A DNA stretch of 64,000 nt from Mucilaginibacter celer (GTDB taxonomy: Bacteria > Bacteroidota > Bacteroidia > Sphingobacteriales > Sphingobacteriaceae), in the NCBI RefSeq assembly GCF_003576455.2, contig NZ_CP032869.1, positions 3,410,001 to 3,474,000 on the forward strand, in the 5' to 3' direction. The notes beneath the pieces are model-generated. The model was given only the letters and a program-made list of their open reading frames with translations, was not told where the DNA came from and searched no databases. Positions 34,070 through 42,041 of this stretch are shown here, one piece after another. The position numbers and the translations under genes were made by a program. Every line of letters starts with the position of its first letter. The stretch's first letter is position 1.

Positions 34070-34660
34070 ATGATAGGTATTATACTATACGGCGCCGGAA
34101 ACATTTTCTCCCTCACAGCCGCTTTGGAGCGTTTGGGCATCCCCTATGGCTTTGTGAACAGCGAGGCCGATCTGGAAAAGTTCGACCGTTACATCATTCC
34201 GGGTGTTGGGCATGCGGGTGCGGCTATGAACAAGCTTAAAGCAACCGGCCTGGTGCCTGCTATTAAAGCTTTAAAAAAGCCTACACTGGGTATTTGCGTG
34301 GGTATGCAGCTGCTTACTTCCTACTCGGAAGAGGGCGATTCAGACCTGTTGGATATCATCCCGGTTAAAACTTTAAGGTTTAAAGATAGTGCCGAGCATA
34401 AGGTGCCGCATACAGGCTGGAACCGGGTGTTTCCGGAAAAGGAGAACCCGCTTTTTGAAAATATACCGTCGGGTTCACACTTTTACTTTGTACATTCATA
34501 CTTTATTGAGTATGATAAAGCATACACTTTATTGGCTGCCGATTACGGAAATCAGTTTTCGGCATCAATTTGGCTTGATAATTTTTATGGCGTACAATTC
34601 CACCCGGAAAAGTCGGGCGAGTTTGGCGAAACATTGTTAACTAATTTTTCTAAAATATAA
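34070..34660 (+). CDS. hisH: Imidazole glycerol phosphate synthase, glutaminase subunit
   Basis: This 196-aa class I glutamine amidotransferase feeds ammonia to HisF. The catalytic Cys is in LGICVGMQLL and the His-Glu pair in YGVQFHPEKSGEFG. The N-terminal oxyanion region reads YIIPGVGHAGAAM. It lies 5 bp before hisA, so the two are translationally close. hisF, its partner subunit, comes two genes later. Confidence 0.96.
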   Translation: MIGIILYGAGNIFSLTAALERLGIPYGFVNSEADLEKFDRYIIPGVGHAGAAMNKLKATGLVPAIKALKKPTLGICVGMQLLTSYSEEGDSDLLDIIPVKTLRFKDSAEHKVPHTGWNRVFPEKENPLFENIPSGSHFYFVHSYFIEYDKAYTLLAADYGNQFSASIWLDNFYGVQFHPEKSGEFGETLLTNFSKI

Positions 34661-34665
34661 AGGAT

Positions 34666-35415
34666 ATGTACATTATTCCTGCTATCGACATTTTGAACAA
34701 GAAGGTAGTCCGCCTTCGTGAAGGCGACTATGGACAGGTAACCGAATACGACGTTACCCTTGAAGAAATGATTGAGCGCTACCAAAGCAACGGCACCAAT
34801 TTCATTCATATTATTGATTTGAACGGTGCTAAAAACGATTTCAGCAATCAGCAATACCTGTTTGATGTGATCCGCAAAACCGATATGAAGGTGCAATACG
34901 GCGGCGGTATCCGCAGCATCGAAAAGGTAAAAGAATTGATCGATGCCGGTGTTCACCGCGTTATTGTAGGTACGCAAGCCCTCACCAACCCTAACTTCCT
35001 GCCCGAACTAAGCAAAGAAATTTGCGGAAAAGAAAAATGCTCCGACCAGGTAGTAGTAGCTATCGACGTGCTTGACGAGGTGATCAAATACTCAGGCTGG
35101 ATGGAAAGCTCGCCAATTAAACTGATGGATTACGTTGATAAATGCCTTGCTTTAGGCTTTTTCCGTTTCCTGTGTACCGATATCGGTAAAGACGGCAAAT
35201 TAGGCGGCGCTGGTATCGAACTGTATGAAAAACTGCTTGATCATTCGCCGTTTATTAAGCTAATCGCTTCGGGCGGTGTAAGCTCAATGGGTGATATTGA
35301 AAAACTGAACCGTTTGAAAGTGGAGTCGGTAGTAGTTGGAAAAGCCATCTATGAGAATCGTATCAGCATTGAAGATGTGAAGCATTGGAATTTGGATGCT
35401 TTAATATCTATCTAA
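34666..35415 (+). CDS. hisA: Phosphoribosylformimino-AICAR-P isomerase
   Basis: This (beta/alpha)8-barrel isomerase is homologous to HisF. The 249-aa protein has the catalytic Asp in IIPAIDILNKKVVRLREG, the phosphate-binding loop VQYGGGIRSIEKVKE and the second catalytic Asp in LCTDIGKDGKLGG. The closing phosphate motif is LIASGGVSSMGDIEKL. It starts 5 bp after hisH. A CGTCATTGCGAGG palindromic element follows. Confidence 0.96.
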   Translation: MYIIPAIDILNKKVVRLREGDYGQVTEYDVTLEEMIERYQSNGTNFIHIIDLNGAKNDFSNQQYLFDVIRKTDMKVQYGGGIRSIEKVKELIDAGVHRVIVGTQALTNPNFLPELSKEICGKEKCSDQVVVAIDVLDEVIKYSGWMESSPIKLMDYVDKCLALGFFRFLCTDIGKDGKLGGAGIELYEKLLDHSPFIKLIASGGVSSMGDIEKLNRLKVESVVVGKAIYENRISIEDVKHWNLDALISI

Positions 35416-35433
35416 ATAAAAGTTATTAAAAAA

Positions 35434-35515
35434 CGTCATTGCGAGGAACGAAGCAATCCCCGGTTTGCAGGTCCGCCCTGTACAGTTCGCGATTGCTTCG
35501 TTCCTTGCAATGACG
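35434..35515. repeat. Palindromic element copy 4 (CGTCATTGCGAGG family)
   Basis: The left arm (35434-35461) and the right arm (to 35515, ending TTGCAATGACG) pair with a few mismatches. The core CAGGTCCGCCCTGTACAG is the reverse complement of the copy 1/copy 5 type core, so this 82-bp copy is inverted and has a shorter centre. It lies between hisA and hisF. Confidence 0.88.
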
Positions 35516-35553
35516 TGATCGTAAATAGTTGATTATCAAATATGATTTTCACA

Positions 35554-35605
35554 CGTCATTACGTTTTTTTTTCAGGGTTTCCCCTGATGGTTACTCGCAA
35601 TGACG
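35554..35605. repeat. Decayed or internally changed copy of the same element
   Basis: CGTCATTACG (35554-35563) and CTCGCAATGACG (35594-35605) are the outer tips of the element family, but the inner arms are replaced by TTTTTTTTTCAGGGTTTCCCCTGA, which contains a small CAGGG/CCCTG hairpin. It reaches to 2 bp before an in-frame ATG upstream of hisF. Confidence 0.6.
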
Positions 35606-35621
35606 GATGTATAATTGGCCC

Positions 35622-36377
35622 ATGCTTGCTAAAAGAATTATCCCTTGTTTGGATGTTAAGGACGGTAGAACCGTTAAAGGCGTAAACTTCGTTGACCTTC
35701 GCGATGCCGGAGACCCGGTTGAATTAGCCTGGAATTACTCAAATCAAGGAGCTGATGAGTTGGTGTTTCTGGATATTACTGCGACAGTTGAACGCCGTAA
35801 AACTATGGTTGAGCTTGTAAAGGCTGTTGCAAGGCAAATCAATATTCCTTTCACCATTGGCGGTGGCATTAACGAAATTGCTGATGCGGATGCTTTGTTG
35901 AATGCCGGCGCAGATAAAATTTCAATCAACTCTGCCGCAGTACGCAACCCAAAACTGATTGATGAACTTGCGGCCGCTTTCGGTGTTCAGTTTGTAGTGA
36001 TTGCGGTTGATACTCGCCATATTGATGGCAAAAACATTGTTCACCTAAACGGTGGCAGACTGCCGACTGAACGTGAAACTCTGGAGTGGATATTGGAAGC
36101 CGAAAGCCGTGGTGCTGGTGAAATCCTTTTAACTTCTATGGATCATGACGGTACAAAAGGTGGCTTCGATAATGGCTTGTTAAAAACTGTTAACGATGCC
36201 GTTCATATCCCGGTAATTGCTTCGGGCGGTGCCGGTAAAGTTGAGCATTTTGTTGATGTGTTTGAGAAAACCAATGTAGATGCTGCTTTGGCGGCTTCGG
36301 TGTTTCATTATGGTGAGATTTTGATACCTGATTTGAAGCGGACTTTGAAGGGGAATAGTATTGAGGTTAGGATTTAA
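35622..36377 (+). CDS. hisF: Imidazole glycerol phosphate synthase, cyclase subunit
   Basis: This barrel enzyme closes the imidazole ring using ammonia channelled from HisH. The 251-aa protein has both catalytic aspartates: [18 protein letters not shown] and [15 protein letters not shown]. The phosphate loops are FTIGGGINE and [13 protein letters not shown]. The start ATG 35622 ([12 protein letters not shown]) fits the family exactly. An ATG at 35607 would add five residues and lies beside the degraded palindromic element. Next comes a 155-bp gap filled by four hairpins. Confidence 0.97.
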   Translation: MLAKRIIPCLDVKDGRTVKGVNFVDLRDAGDPVELAWNYSNQGADELVFLDITATVERRKTMVELVKAVARQINIPFTIGGGINEIADADALLNAGADKISINSAAVRNPKLIDELAAAFGVQFVVIAVDTRHIDGKNIVHLNGGRLPTERETLEWILEAESRGAGEILLTSMDHDGTKGGFDNGLLKTVNDAVHIPVIASGGAGKVEHFVDVFEKTNVDAALAASVFHYGEILIPDLKRTLKGNSIEVRI

Positions 36378-36406
36378 GACTAATTTCTAAAGATAAAAGT
36401 CCGCTG

Positions 36407-36512
36407 TCCGAAGTCTCCAACTTCGGACGACTATGCCTGTAGTCTTCGACTACAGTAATTTTATGTAGTTGCAAACTACATTCATAGCTAATTCGAAGTC
36501 AGAGACTTCGAA
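36407..36512. repeat. Cluster of four small hairpins between hisF and hisIE
   Basis: Four perfect hairpins follow one another: TCCGAAGT/ACTTCGGA (36407-36427), CTGTAGTC/GACTACAG (36437-36455), TGTAGTT/AACTACA (36464-36480) and TTCGAAGTC/GACTTCGAA (36492-36512). The outermost two share the GAAGTC...GACTTC words and so form a larger outer pairing as well. The last ends 20 bp before the hisIE ATG. Confidence 0.75.
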
Positions 36513-36532
36513 CAGCATAAAAGAAATTGATA

Positions 36533-37120
36533 ATGAACATAGATTTCGAAAAAACCGGCGGACTTGTCCCCGTGATCATACAAGACGAGCAAACATTAGA
36601 AGTACTGATGCTGGGTTACATGAACCAGGAAGCCTACGATAAAACCGTTCAGGAAAACATCGTAACTTTTTATTCGCGCTCAAAAAACCGCCTGTGGACC
36701 AAAGGCGAAACCAGCAACAATTTTTTGCATGTAAAAAGCATCAGCATTGATTGCGATAACGATACCCTGCTGATCAAAGCCAAAGCCGATGGCCCAACCT
36801 GCCATACCGGCTCGCGCAGTTGCTTCAATACCGAATACAATCAAAACTTTATCCTCGAGCTGGAAAACATCATTGGCGACAGGTACACTAACCCGGTTGA
36901 AGGATCGTACGTTAATAAGCTTCGCAACAAAGGCTTAAACAAAATAGCCCAAAAAGTGGGTGAAGAAGGCGTTGAAACAGTTATAGCCGCCCTGGCCGAA
37001 ACAGAAACCGATCTGATCAACGAAGCATCAGACCTTGTTTTCCATTTATTAGTTTTGCTTCGCGAAAAAGGTTTATCGTTAGAAACTATCGCTAAGAACT
37101 TAGAATCAAGACACCGTTAG
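36533..37120 (+). CDS. hisI: Bifunctional phosphoribosyl-AMP cyclohydrolase/phosphoribosyl-ATP pyrophosphatase
   Basis: This fused HisIE of 195 aa catalyses steps two and three of histidine synthesis. The N-terminal HisI domain has LMLGYMNQEAYDKT, YSRSKNRLWTKGETSNN and the zinc motif IDCDNDT...DGPTCHTGSRSCF. The C-terminal HisE domain has the helical NTP-pyrophosphatase motif KVGEEGVETVIAAL with acidic ligands and ends LLREKGLSLETIAKNLESR. The ATG at 36533 is chosen over a TTG six bases earlier. It is the last histidine gene of the operon. Confidence 0.96.
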   Translation: MNIDFEKTGGLVPVIIQDEQTLEVLMLGYMNQEAYDKTVQENIVTFYSRSKNRLWTKGETSNNFLHVKSISIDCDNDTLLIKAKADGPTCHTGSRSCFNTEYNQNFILELENIIGDRYTNPVEGSYVNKLRNKGLNKIAQKVGEEGVETVIAALAETETDLINEASDLVFHLLVLLREKGLSLETIAKNLESRHR

Positions 37121-37247
37121 GCAGTTGGCAGTTTTTAGTGGGCAGTGGGCAGTTGAAGAGTTCTTGAAAAAATATAAACTGCAAACTGCCAACAGATAAC
37201 TGCAAACTGAATAAGCAAACTGCCAACAGAAAACTGCAAACTGAACA
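37121..37247. repeat. GCAGTTTGCAGT-family repeat after hisIE
   Basis: The left side has GGCAGTTGGCAGTTTTTAGT and GGGCAGTGGGCAGTTG. The right side has several copies of AACTGCAAACTGCCAACAG. Together they form a long imperfect hairpin with an expanded, tandem-like right arm. It fills the whole gap before the WD40 gene. Confidence 0.7.
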
Positions 37248-38153
37248 ATGATCGTACAAAAAACAGCCGAACTTACAGGCCATGCTAACCCGATATTTAC
37301 GCTTGAGCTATCGCAAAAGCCTGGAATATTGTTTACCGGCGGCAATGATAAAGGTTTGGTTGAGTGGAGTTTGAGGGATTTTTCTTTCATCAAGGTGATG
37401 TTTCCGGTTAATGCCTCTATTTATGCCATTCATTGCCCGGAAGGTTATCCTTTAATGTTTGCAGGTTTACGCAGCGGCGAAGTTTTGGTATTTGATTTTA
37501 TTCAGCAAAAATTACTTAAGCCATTAAGACATCACCGCAAGGCTATTTTTGACATCAAATCATCGGTTAAAAAAGATGAACTGCTCATAGCCTCCGAAGA
37601 TGGTACCGTATCAGTCTGGAGCCTGAAAACTTTGGAGATGGTGCATAGCATTTCCGTATCAAAAGATACGGTTCGCTGTATTACCGTATCGCCCGACCAA
37701 AAGCAGGTTGCGTTTGGCTGCCGCGATAATCACATTGGTATTTATGATCTGGAAGATTATACCATCATTAAAGCCCTCCACGGGCATAGCATGGCTGTTT
37801 TTTCTACAGCATACAGTCCCGATGGCGCTTACCTGGCTACCGGGGCACGCGATGCGCAGGTAAAAATATGGGATAGCAATACTTACCAGGAAATTAAAAA
37901 TATCCCGGCGCACCTGTTTGCCGTTAATCATATCGCTTTTCACCCTACCCTTCCTTATTTCGCTACGGCCAGTATGGATAAAAGCATCAAGATCTGGGGT
38001 TCCGACGATTTTAAACTCTACAAAAATATCAGCAGGGAAAAAGGCTATCCCAGCCATGCACTTTCCATCAATAAATTGGCCTGGAACGGGCCGGAACAAT
38101 TGCTTTCGGTAAGTGATGATAAAAATATCATTAACTGGAAAATCGATTTCTGA
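37248..38153 (+). CDS. WD40 repeat protein downstream of the his operon
   Basis: This 301-aa cytoplasmic beta-propeller has no signal peptide or fused domain. Seven WD-like blades can be traced, for example LFTGGNDKGLVEWSL (first), LIASEDGTVSVWSLKTL (third), YLATGARDAQVKIWDSN (fifth), YFATASMDKSIKIWGSDD (sixth) and LLSVSDDKNIINWKIDF (last). Such propellers usually act as protein-interaction scaffolds. Its role here is unknown. It could be read through from the his operon. A terminator follows it. Confidence 0.88.
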   Translation: MIVQKTAELTGHANPIFTLELSQKPGILFTGGNDKGLVEWSLRDFSFIKVMFPVNASIYAIHCPEGYPLMFAGLRSGEVLVFDFIQQKLLKPLRHHRKAIFDIKSSVKKDELLIASEDGTVSVWSLKTLEMVHSISVSKDTVRCITVSPDQKQVAFGCRDNHIGIYDLEDYTIIKALHGHSMAVFSTAYSPDGAYLATGARDAQVKIWDSNTYQEIKNIPAHLFAVNHIAFHPTLPYFATASMDKSIKIWGSDDFKLYKNISREKGYPSHALSINKLAWNGPEQLLSVSDDKNIINWKIDF

Positions 38154-38210
38154 TTTATTACTTATCGGTTATTTTTTTAGCTACATAAATTGATTTAGCG
38201 CTTGATTTTC

Positions 38211-38241
38211 GGTGTTGATTAATCTTTAATTAATCAACACC
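38211..38241 (+). terminator. Terminator after the WD40 gene
   Basis: GGTGTTGATTAA (38211-38222) and TTAATCAACACC (38230-38241) form a perfect 12-bp stem with a 7-nt loop, 58 bp after the WD40 stop and followed by T-rich sequence. It may close the his transcript. Confidence 0.65.
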
Positions 38242-38356
38242 CTGTTCATTTTATTTATTTTCAATAAAACCATAACTTTTTTCCCTTAGCGAACGTATAT
38301 TAACCTATAAGTTACAGTAACTAAAACCGCTGTACCTAAACTTAGTACGTTTGTTT

Positions 38357-41300
38357 ATGAGAGCCATTGCGAAATCAATATTTATAATACCACTTTTATC
38401 GCTATTACTCACAAAAACAGCAATGGCGCAAACCACTTACGATTGGGTGGGCACCACAAGTACCGCCTGGAGCACGGCAAGCAACTGGAAAGTGGGCAGT
38501 TCAACTCCGGCTTCGGCACCGTCTGCTGCAACAGATATTATCAGGATAGGCACCAATCAAACTTTCACTAATTTACCGGCTATCAGTTCAAATGTTACCT
38601 GTGCTTCCTTAACTTTTGGTGCTGTAAATTCAACCTTAACTGTAAACAGCGGCTTTACACTCACTGTTAATGGCGATGTAACGGCCAAACACGGTCAATC
38701 AAATGTCGATTTAACTACTTATACCACAACGCTGGCCGGCCTGGGCACCATGCTTGTTAAGGGTAATTTTAATGTGGGCGATAATACCATGCCGCCCAAT
38801 GGTATCATATTAGGTTTATTTGCTCTTAACGGGGTAGTTAAGGTAATTATTAACTGCCAGATAAGTTTACTAACTATCCAGGGAAACCTCGCATTTACCT
38901 CGGTATCAAATTTCACCTCGGGAACCAATAGCGGTACAGGTTTAAATGATACCGAGTTTGACCTGAACAGTGCTCTTACCCTAAACGGACAGTTTAAATA
39001 CCAGGATATCGGCACCACCGTATCAACGCTCACTCCCAACCGAAACCTGTTTTACGCCTCGGCGGGTACCGCCAATACTACGCTTACTTTAACCAATGCC
39101 GCACCCATTGGCTCATTCACCACATCATCGCAGTACCAGTATATCGACTTTTATAACCCTAATGTTACCGGCCATGCTACGGTAATTTATGCTGCTACAT
39201 CGGGCTCCCAAACCGTTTATACCGGGGCCGATGGTACTACCATTGGTAACGCACCACAAAATTACGATGCACTTGTGTTAAGCGGAGCAAGTACCAAAGT
39301 TGTTGACGGCTCAACATTTACCATAGGCAACTCATTTAATACAAGTGGCGGCACAGTTAACATCAGTACCAATAACCCAACAATAACCATCGGTACCTCA
39401 GGCACCAGTACCGCCAGCTGGACCAACAGCACCACCGTAACACAGGGTTCGGGCACTATCGATCTTAACGGCAGCCTTACCAATTCGGGCTTCTTTACTT
39501 TAGGCAGCGCTGCTACCACCATATCCGGTAACTTTACCAACAGCGCCACTTTTACACAAGGCTCGGGCTCATTAACCTTTGATGGAGCATCGGCACAAAG
39601 TTTTACCGACGGAGGAGCAGGCACCACTTTTGGTGCCGTAACTTTTAGCGGCGGCGGCACCAAAACCATAACTGCAGGCAACTTTTATATTCAAAACACA
39701 GGGGTAATTACCATGTCGGGTAACTCCCAGCTTAACGGCAACGGTAATCTTACATTAATCTCGGATGCTACCAGTTCGGCCAGTATCGGTGTTGTCCCAT
39801 CGGGGAGCAGCCTGGCCGGCAACTTTAAAATTCAGCGCTTTTTTAAGGGAAGCAGCACCAGTTTGAGTAAACGTGGTTACCGGTTAATCAGTTCGCCTGT
39901 TTATACCGGCACGGTGTCGAGCCTAAAGGTTTTTGACCTTACCTATTTGCTTAATGATGCATATGTAACCGGAGCCGCGGGTGGTGGATTTAATACCCCT
40001 GCCAATAATGCCAATAACCCATCGTTATACTTATTCAGGGAAGATATTAAACCCAGCAGCACCCTTTTTACATCCGGGCCGTTTAAGGGTATCAACAAAA
40101 TAAATAACAGCCCGGTTTATAATATAGGCACACAAAGCCGCAATAACTTTCAAAACGTAAACGATACCACCGTAAACATTCCGGTAGGTAACGGTGTTTT
40201 ATTTTTCTTCAGAGGGAATAAAACCGACAACTCCACCCAAACCGGTACCAAAACCGTTTTGCCTTATGATTATCCCGAAGATGTAACTTTTACCCAGCTT
40301 GGCGTGCCCAATGCCGGTACAATTAACGTTGCACTTTGGTATAAGGCGGGCAGTACTTTGCTGGGTTATACCAATACTTCGCTGGCCAATTCAACCATCC
40401 GTGGGTATTGTTTGGTGGGTAATCCTTATGCTTCAACTATTAACTGGGAAAAATTTAACCGAAACTCAACCAGTTCTACTGTTTACGGAGCCAATTTTCC
40501 GGCAGCAAACGTAACACAATCAACCATTTGGGTGTTTAATCCCAGTACAAAACAATACGAAACTTATAAGCAAAAATCCGGATCGATAACAAGCACTGCC
40601 GATACCACCACTACCGTTAACCCAACCAACAGCACAGCAACAGGAGCGGCAAGCAACATGATTGCCAGCGGGCAGGGTTTCTTTATCAGGGCTACCAGTA
40701 CTAATCAAAGTTTATCCTTTCGCGAGGCTGCTAAAACCACTACACAGCCAACTTCATCAAACCTTATCCAATTGATGAGTACGAGGGAATTTGTTCAGCA
40801 GCAACAAAGTACCGAACAGCCTAATCCACTGCTTCGCCTCAAATTATCGTTAGATAGCATTAATAACGACGAAGTGGTGATGACTTTTGCCGATACCGCA
40901 CATACGGCATATAACGAGAATGAAGATGCAGAGGATCTGGGCGGTAATGGTGCCCTCGAAAGTCTTTCGCTATTATCTGCAGATAGTGTGCGCTTAGCCA
41001 TTAACCATCTCCCTTTTCCTAAAACACAGGATGAGGTGATCCCGGTTTATGCCACAGCTATCAATAGCGGAACTTACCGTTTTGATATGACCGAAGTGCG
41101 CTCGATACCTGCATTGTATGATGTGTGGCTGAAAGATGCGGTTACACGCGATTCGGTAGATATAAAGAATAACCGCAGCTACAGTTTTAATATTGATAAA
41201 AGTTCGCCGGAAACATTTGGAGATAAGCGCTTTACGCTGATAATCCGTCAAAATCCGGCCATGATGGTGCGCCTGCTTGCTTTTAATGCCGATAAAATAG

Positions 41301-41815
41301 CCGAAGGAGCAAAAATTACCTGGCAGGCTCAAAACGAAGCCGATTATACCATCTATACCGTAGAACGCAGCACCGATAACGGAAAAGTGTTCGACCCTAT
41401 AGGCACCATCTATTCCAACAACTCAAAAAATTACCTACTGGTTGATAAAACGCCCGTAACCGGCCTTAACCAATACCGCTTAAAACAGATTGACCTGAAC
41501 GGGGGCATCAACTACTCTAACATTGTACCGTTGATGTACACTGCTCAACCCCAACAGGAAATCAGCAAAATCAGCCTGTATCCTAACCCTACCGTTGATA
41601 TTGTGCGTACCGAAGTGCAGCCTAACGGCGAAAGCCGGGTTAAATATAAAATCAATATCACCAATGTTGAAGGCAAAATAATGGCCAGCACTACATCATC
41701 GCAGCCGCAATGGCAAAACAACGTGAGCAGCTTTGCACCGGGCACTTATATTATGCAGGTACTAAACAGCGGCGATAACAGCATTATCGGCTTTAAAAAG
41801 TTTATAAAAAAATAA
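38357..41815 (+). CDS. Large T9SS-secreted surface protein, paralogue 1
   Basis: This 1152-aa protein has a signal peptide ending AMA-Q. The mature N-terminus TTYDWVGTTSTAWSTASNWKVG is the opening of beta-helical or filamentous repeat proteins of Bacteroidota. Thr/Ser/Asn-rich repeats follow to about residue 490. A conserved middle block (GNFKIQRFFKG...RGYRLISSPVY, then FFFRG and LVGNPYASTINWEKFNR) is shared with the next gene. The C-terminus is a T9SS type A sorting domain: ISLYPNPTVDIVRTEV...GTYIMQVLNSGD...KKFIKK. ATG 38357 is chosen; a TTG two codons earlier exists. Probably adhesin-like or a matrix component; ligand unknown. Confidence 0.85.
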   Translation: MRAIAKSIFIIPLLSLLLTKTAMAQTTYDWVGTTSTAWSTASNWKVGSSTPASAPSAATDIIRIGTNQTFTNLPAISSNVTCASLTFGAVNSTLTVNSGFTLTVNGDVTAKHGQSNVDLTTYTTTLAGLGTMLVKGNFNVGDNTMPPNGIILGLFALNGVVKVIINCQISLLTIQGNLAFTSVSNFTSGTNSGTGLNDTEFDLNSALTLNGQFKYQDIGTTVSTLTPNRNLFYASAGTANTTLTLTNAAPIGSFTTSSQYQYIDFYNPNVTGHATVIYAATSGSQTVYTGADGTTIGNAPQNYDALVLSGASTKVVDGSTFTIGNSFNTSGGTVNISTNNPTITIGTSGTSTASWTNSTTVTQGSGTIDLNGSLTNSGFFTLGSAATTISGNFTNSATFTQGSGSLTFDGASAQSFTDGGAGTTFGAVTFSGGGTKTITAGNFYIQNTGVITMSGNSQLNGNGNLTLISDATSSASIGVVPSGSSLAGNFKIQRFFKGSSTSLSKRGYRLISSPVYTGTVSSLKVFDLTYLLNDAYVTGAAGGGFNTPANNANNPSLYLFREDIKPSSTLFTSGPFKGINKINNSPVYNIGTQSRNNFQNVNDTTVNIPVGNGVLFFFRGNKTDNSTQTGTKTVLPYDYPEDVTFTQLGVPNAGTINVALWYKAGSTLLGYTNTSLANSTIRGYCLVGNPYASTINWEKFNRNSTSSTVYGANFPAANVTQSTIWVFNPSTKQYETYKQKSGSITSTADTTTTVNPTNSTATGAASNMIASGQGFFIRATSTNQSLSFREAAKTTTQPTSSNLIQLMSTREFVQQQQSTEQPNPLLRLKLSLDSINNDEVVMTFADTAHTAYNENEDAEDLGGNGALESLSLLSADSVRLAINHLPFPKTQDEVIPVYATAINSGTYRFDMTEVRSIPALYDVWLKDAVTRDSVDIKNNRSYSFNIDKSSPETFGDKRFTLIIRQNPAMMVRLLAFNADKIAEGAKITWQAQNEADYTIYTVERSTDNGKVFDPIGTIYSNNSKNYLLVDKTPVTGLNQYRLKQIDLNGGINYSNIVPLMYTAQPQQEISKISLYPNPTVDIVRTEVQPNGESRVKYKINITNVEGKIMASTTSSQPQWQNNVSSFAPGTYIMQVLNSGDNSIIGFKKFIKK

Positions 41816-42041
41816 ACATTTGTTGTTATAAATAATGTATTAACCACACAATACTCATTGAAAAATAATTTCATTCCATTCAGCATCCACACGGCTATTC
41901 ATTTTATTCATTCATGAAAAACCGTAACATTTATAGCTAAATAAGCGTAACTATACTCCTATTATCTCTATTCGCAAAAGAAGCTCAAATCCATAATATA
42001 GCTTCTGAGAATATAAAAAATAGTATGAATAAGTATAGTTT

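Noticed and set aside
38346..38353. TACGTTTG match to the -7 promoter consensus before the first T9SS gene
   Set aside because: It lies only 3 bp upstream of the chosen ATG, so it cannot be the -7 box of an RNA with a leader. Likely chance, or part of an alternative TTG start context.
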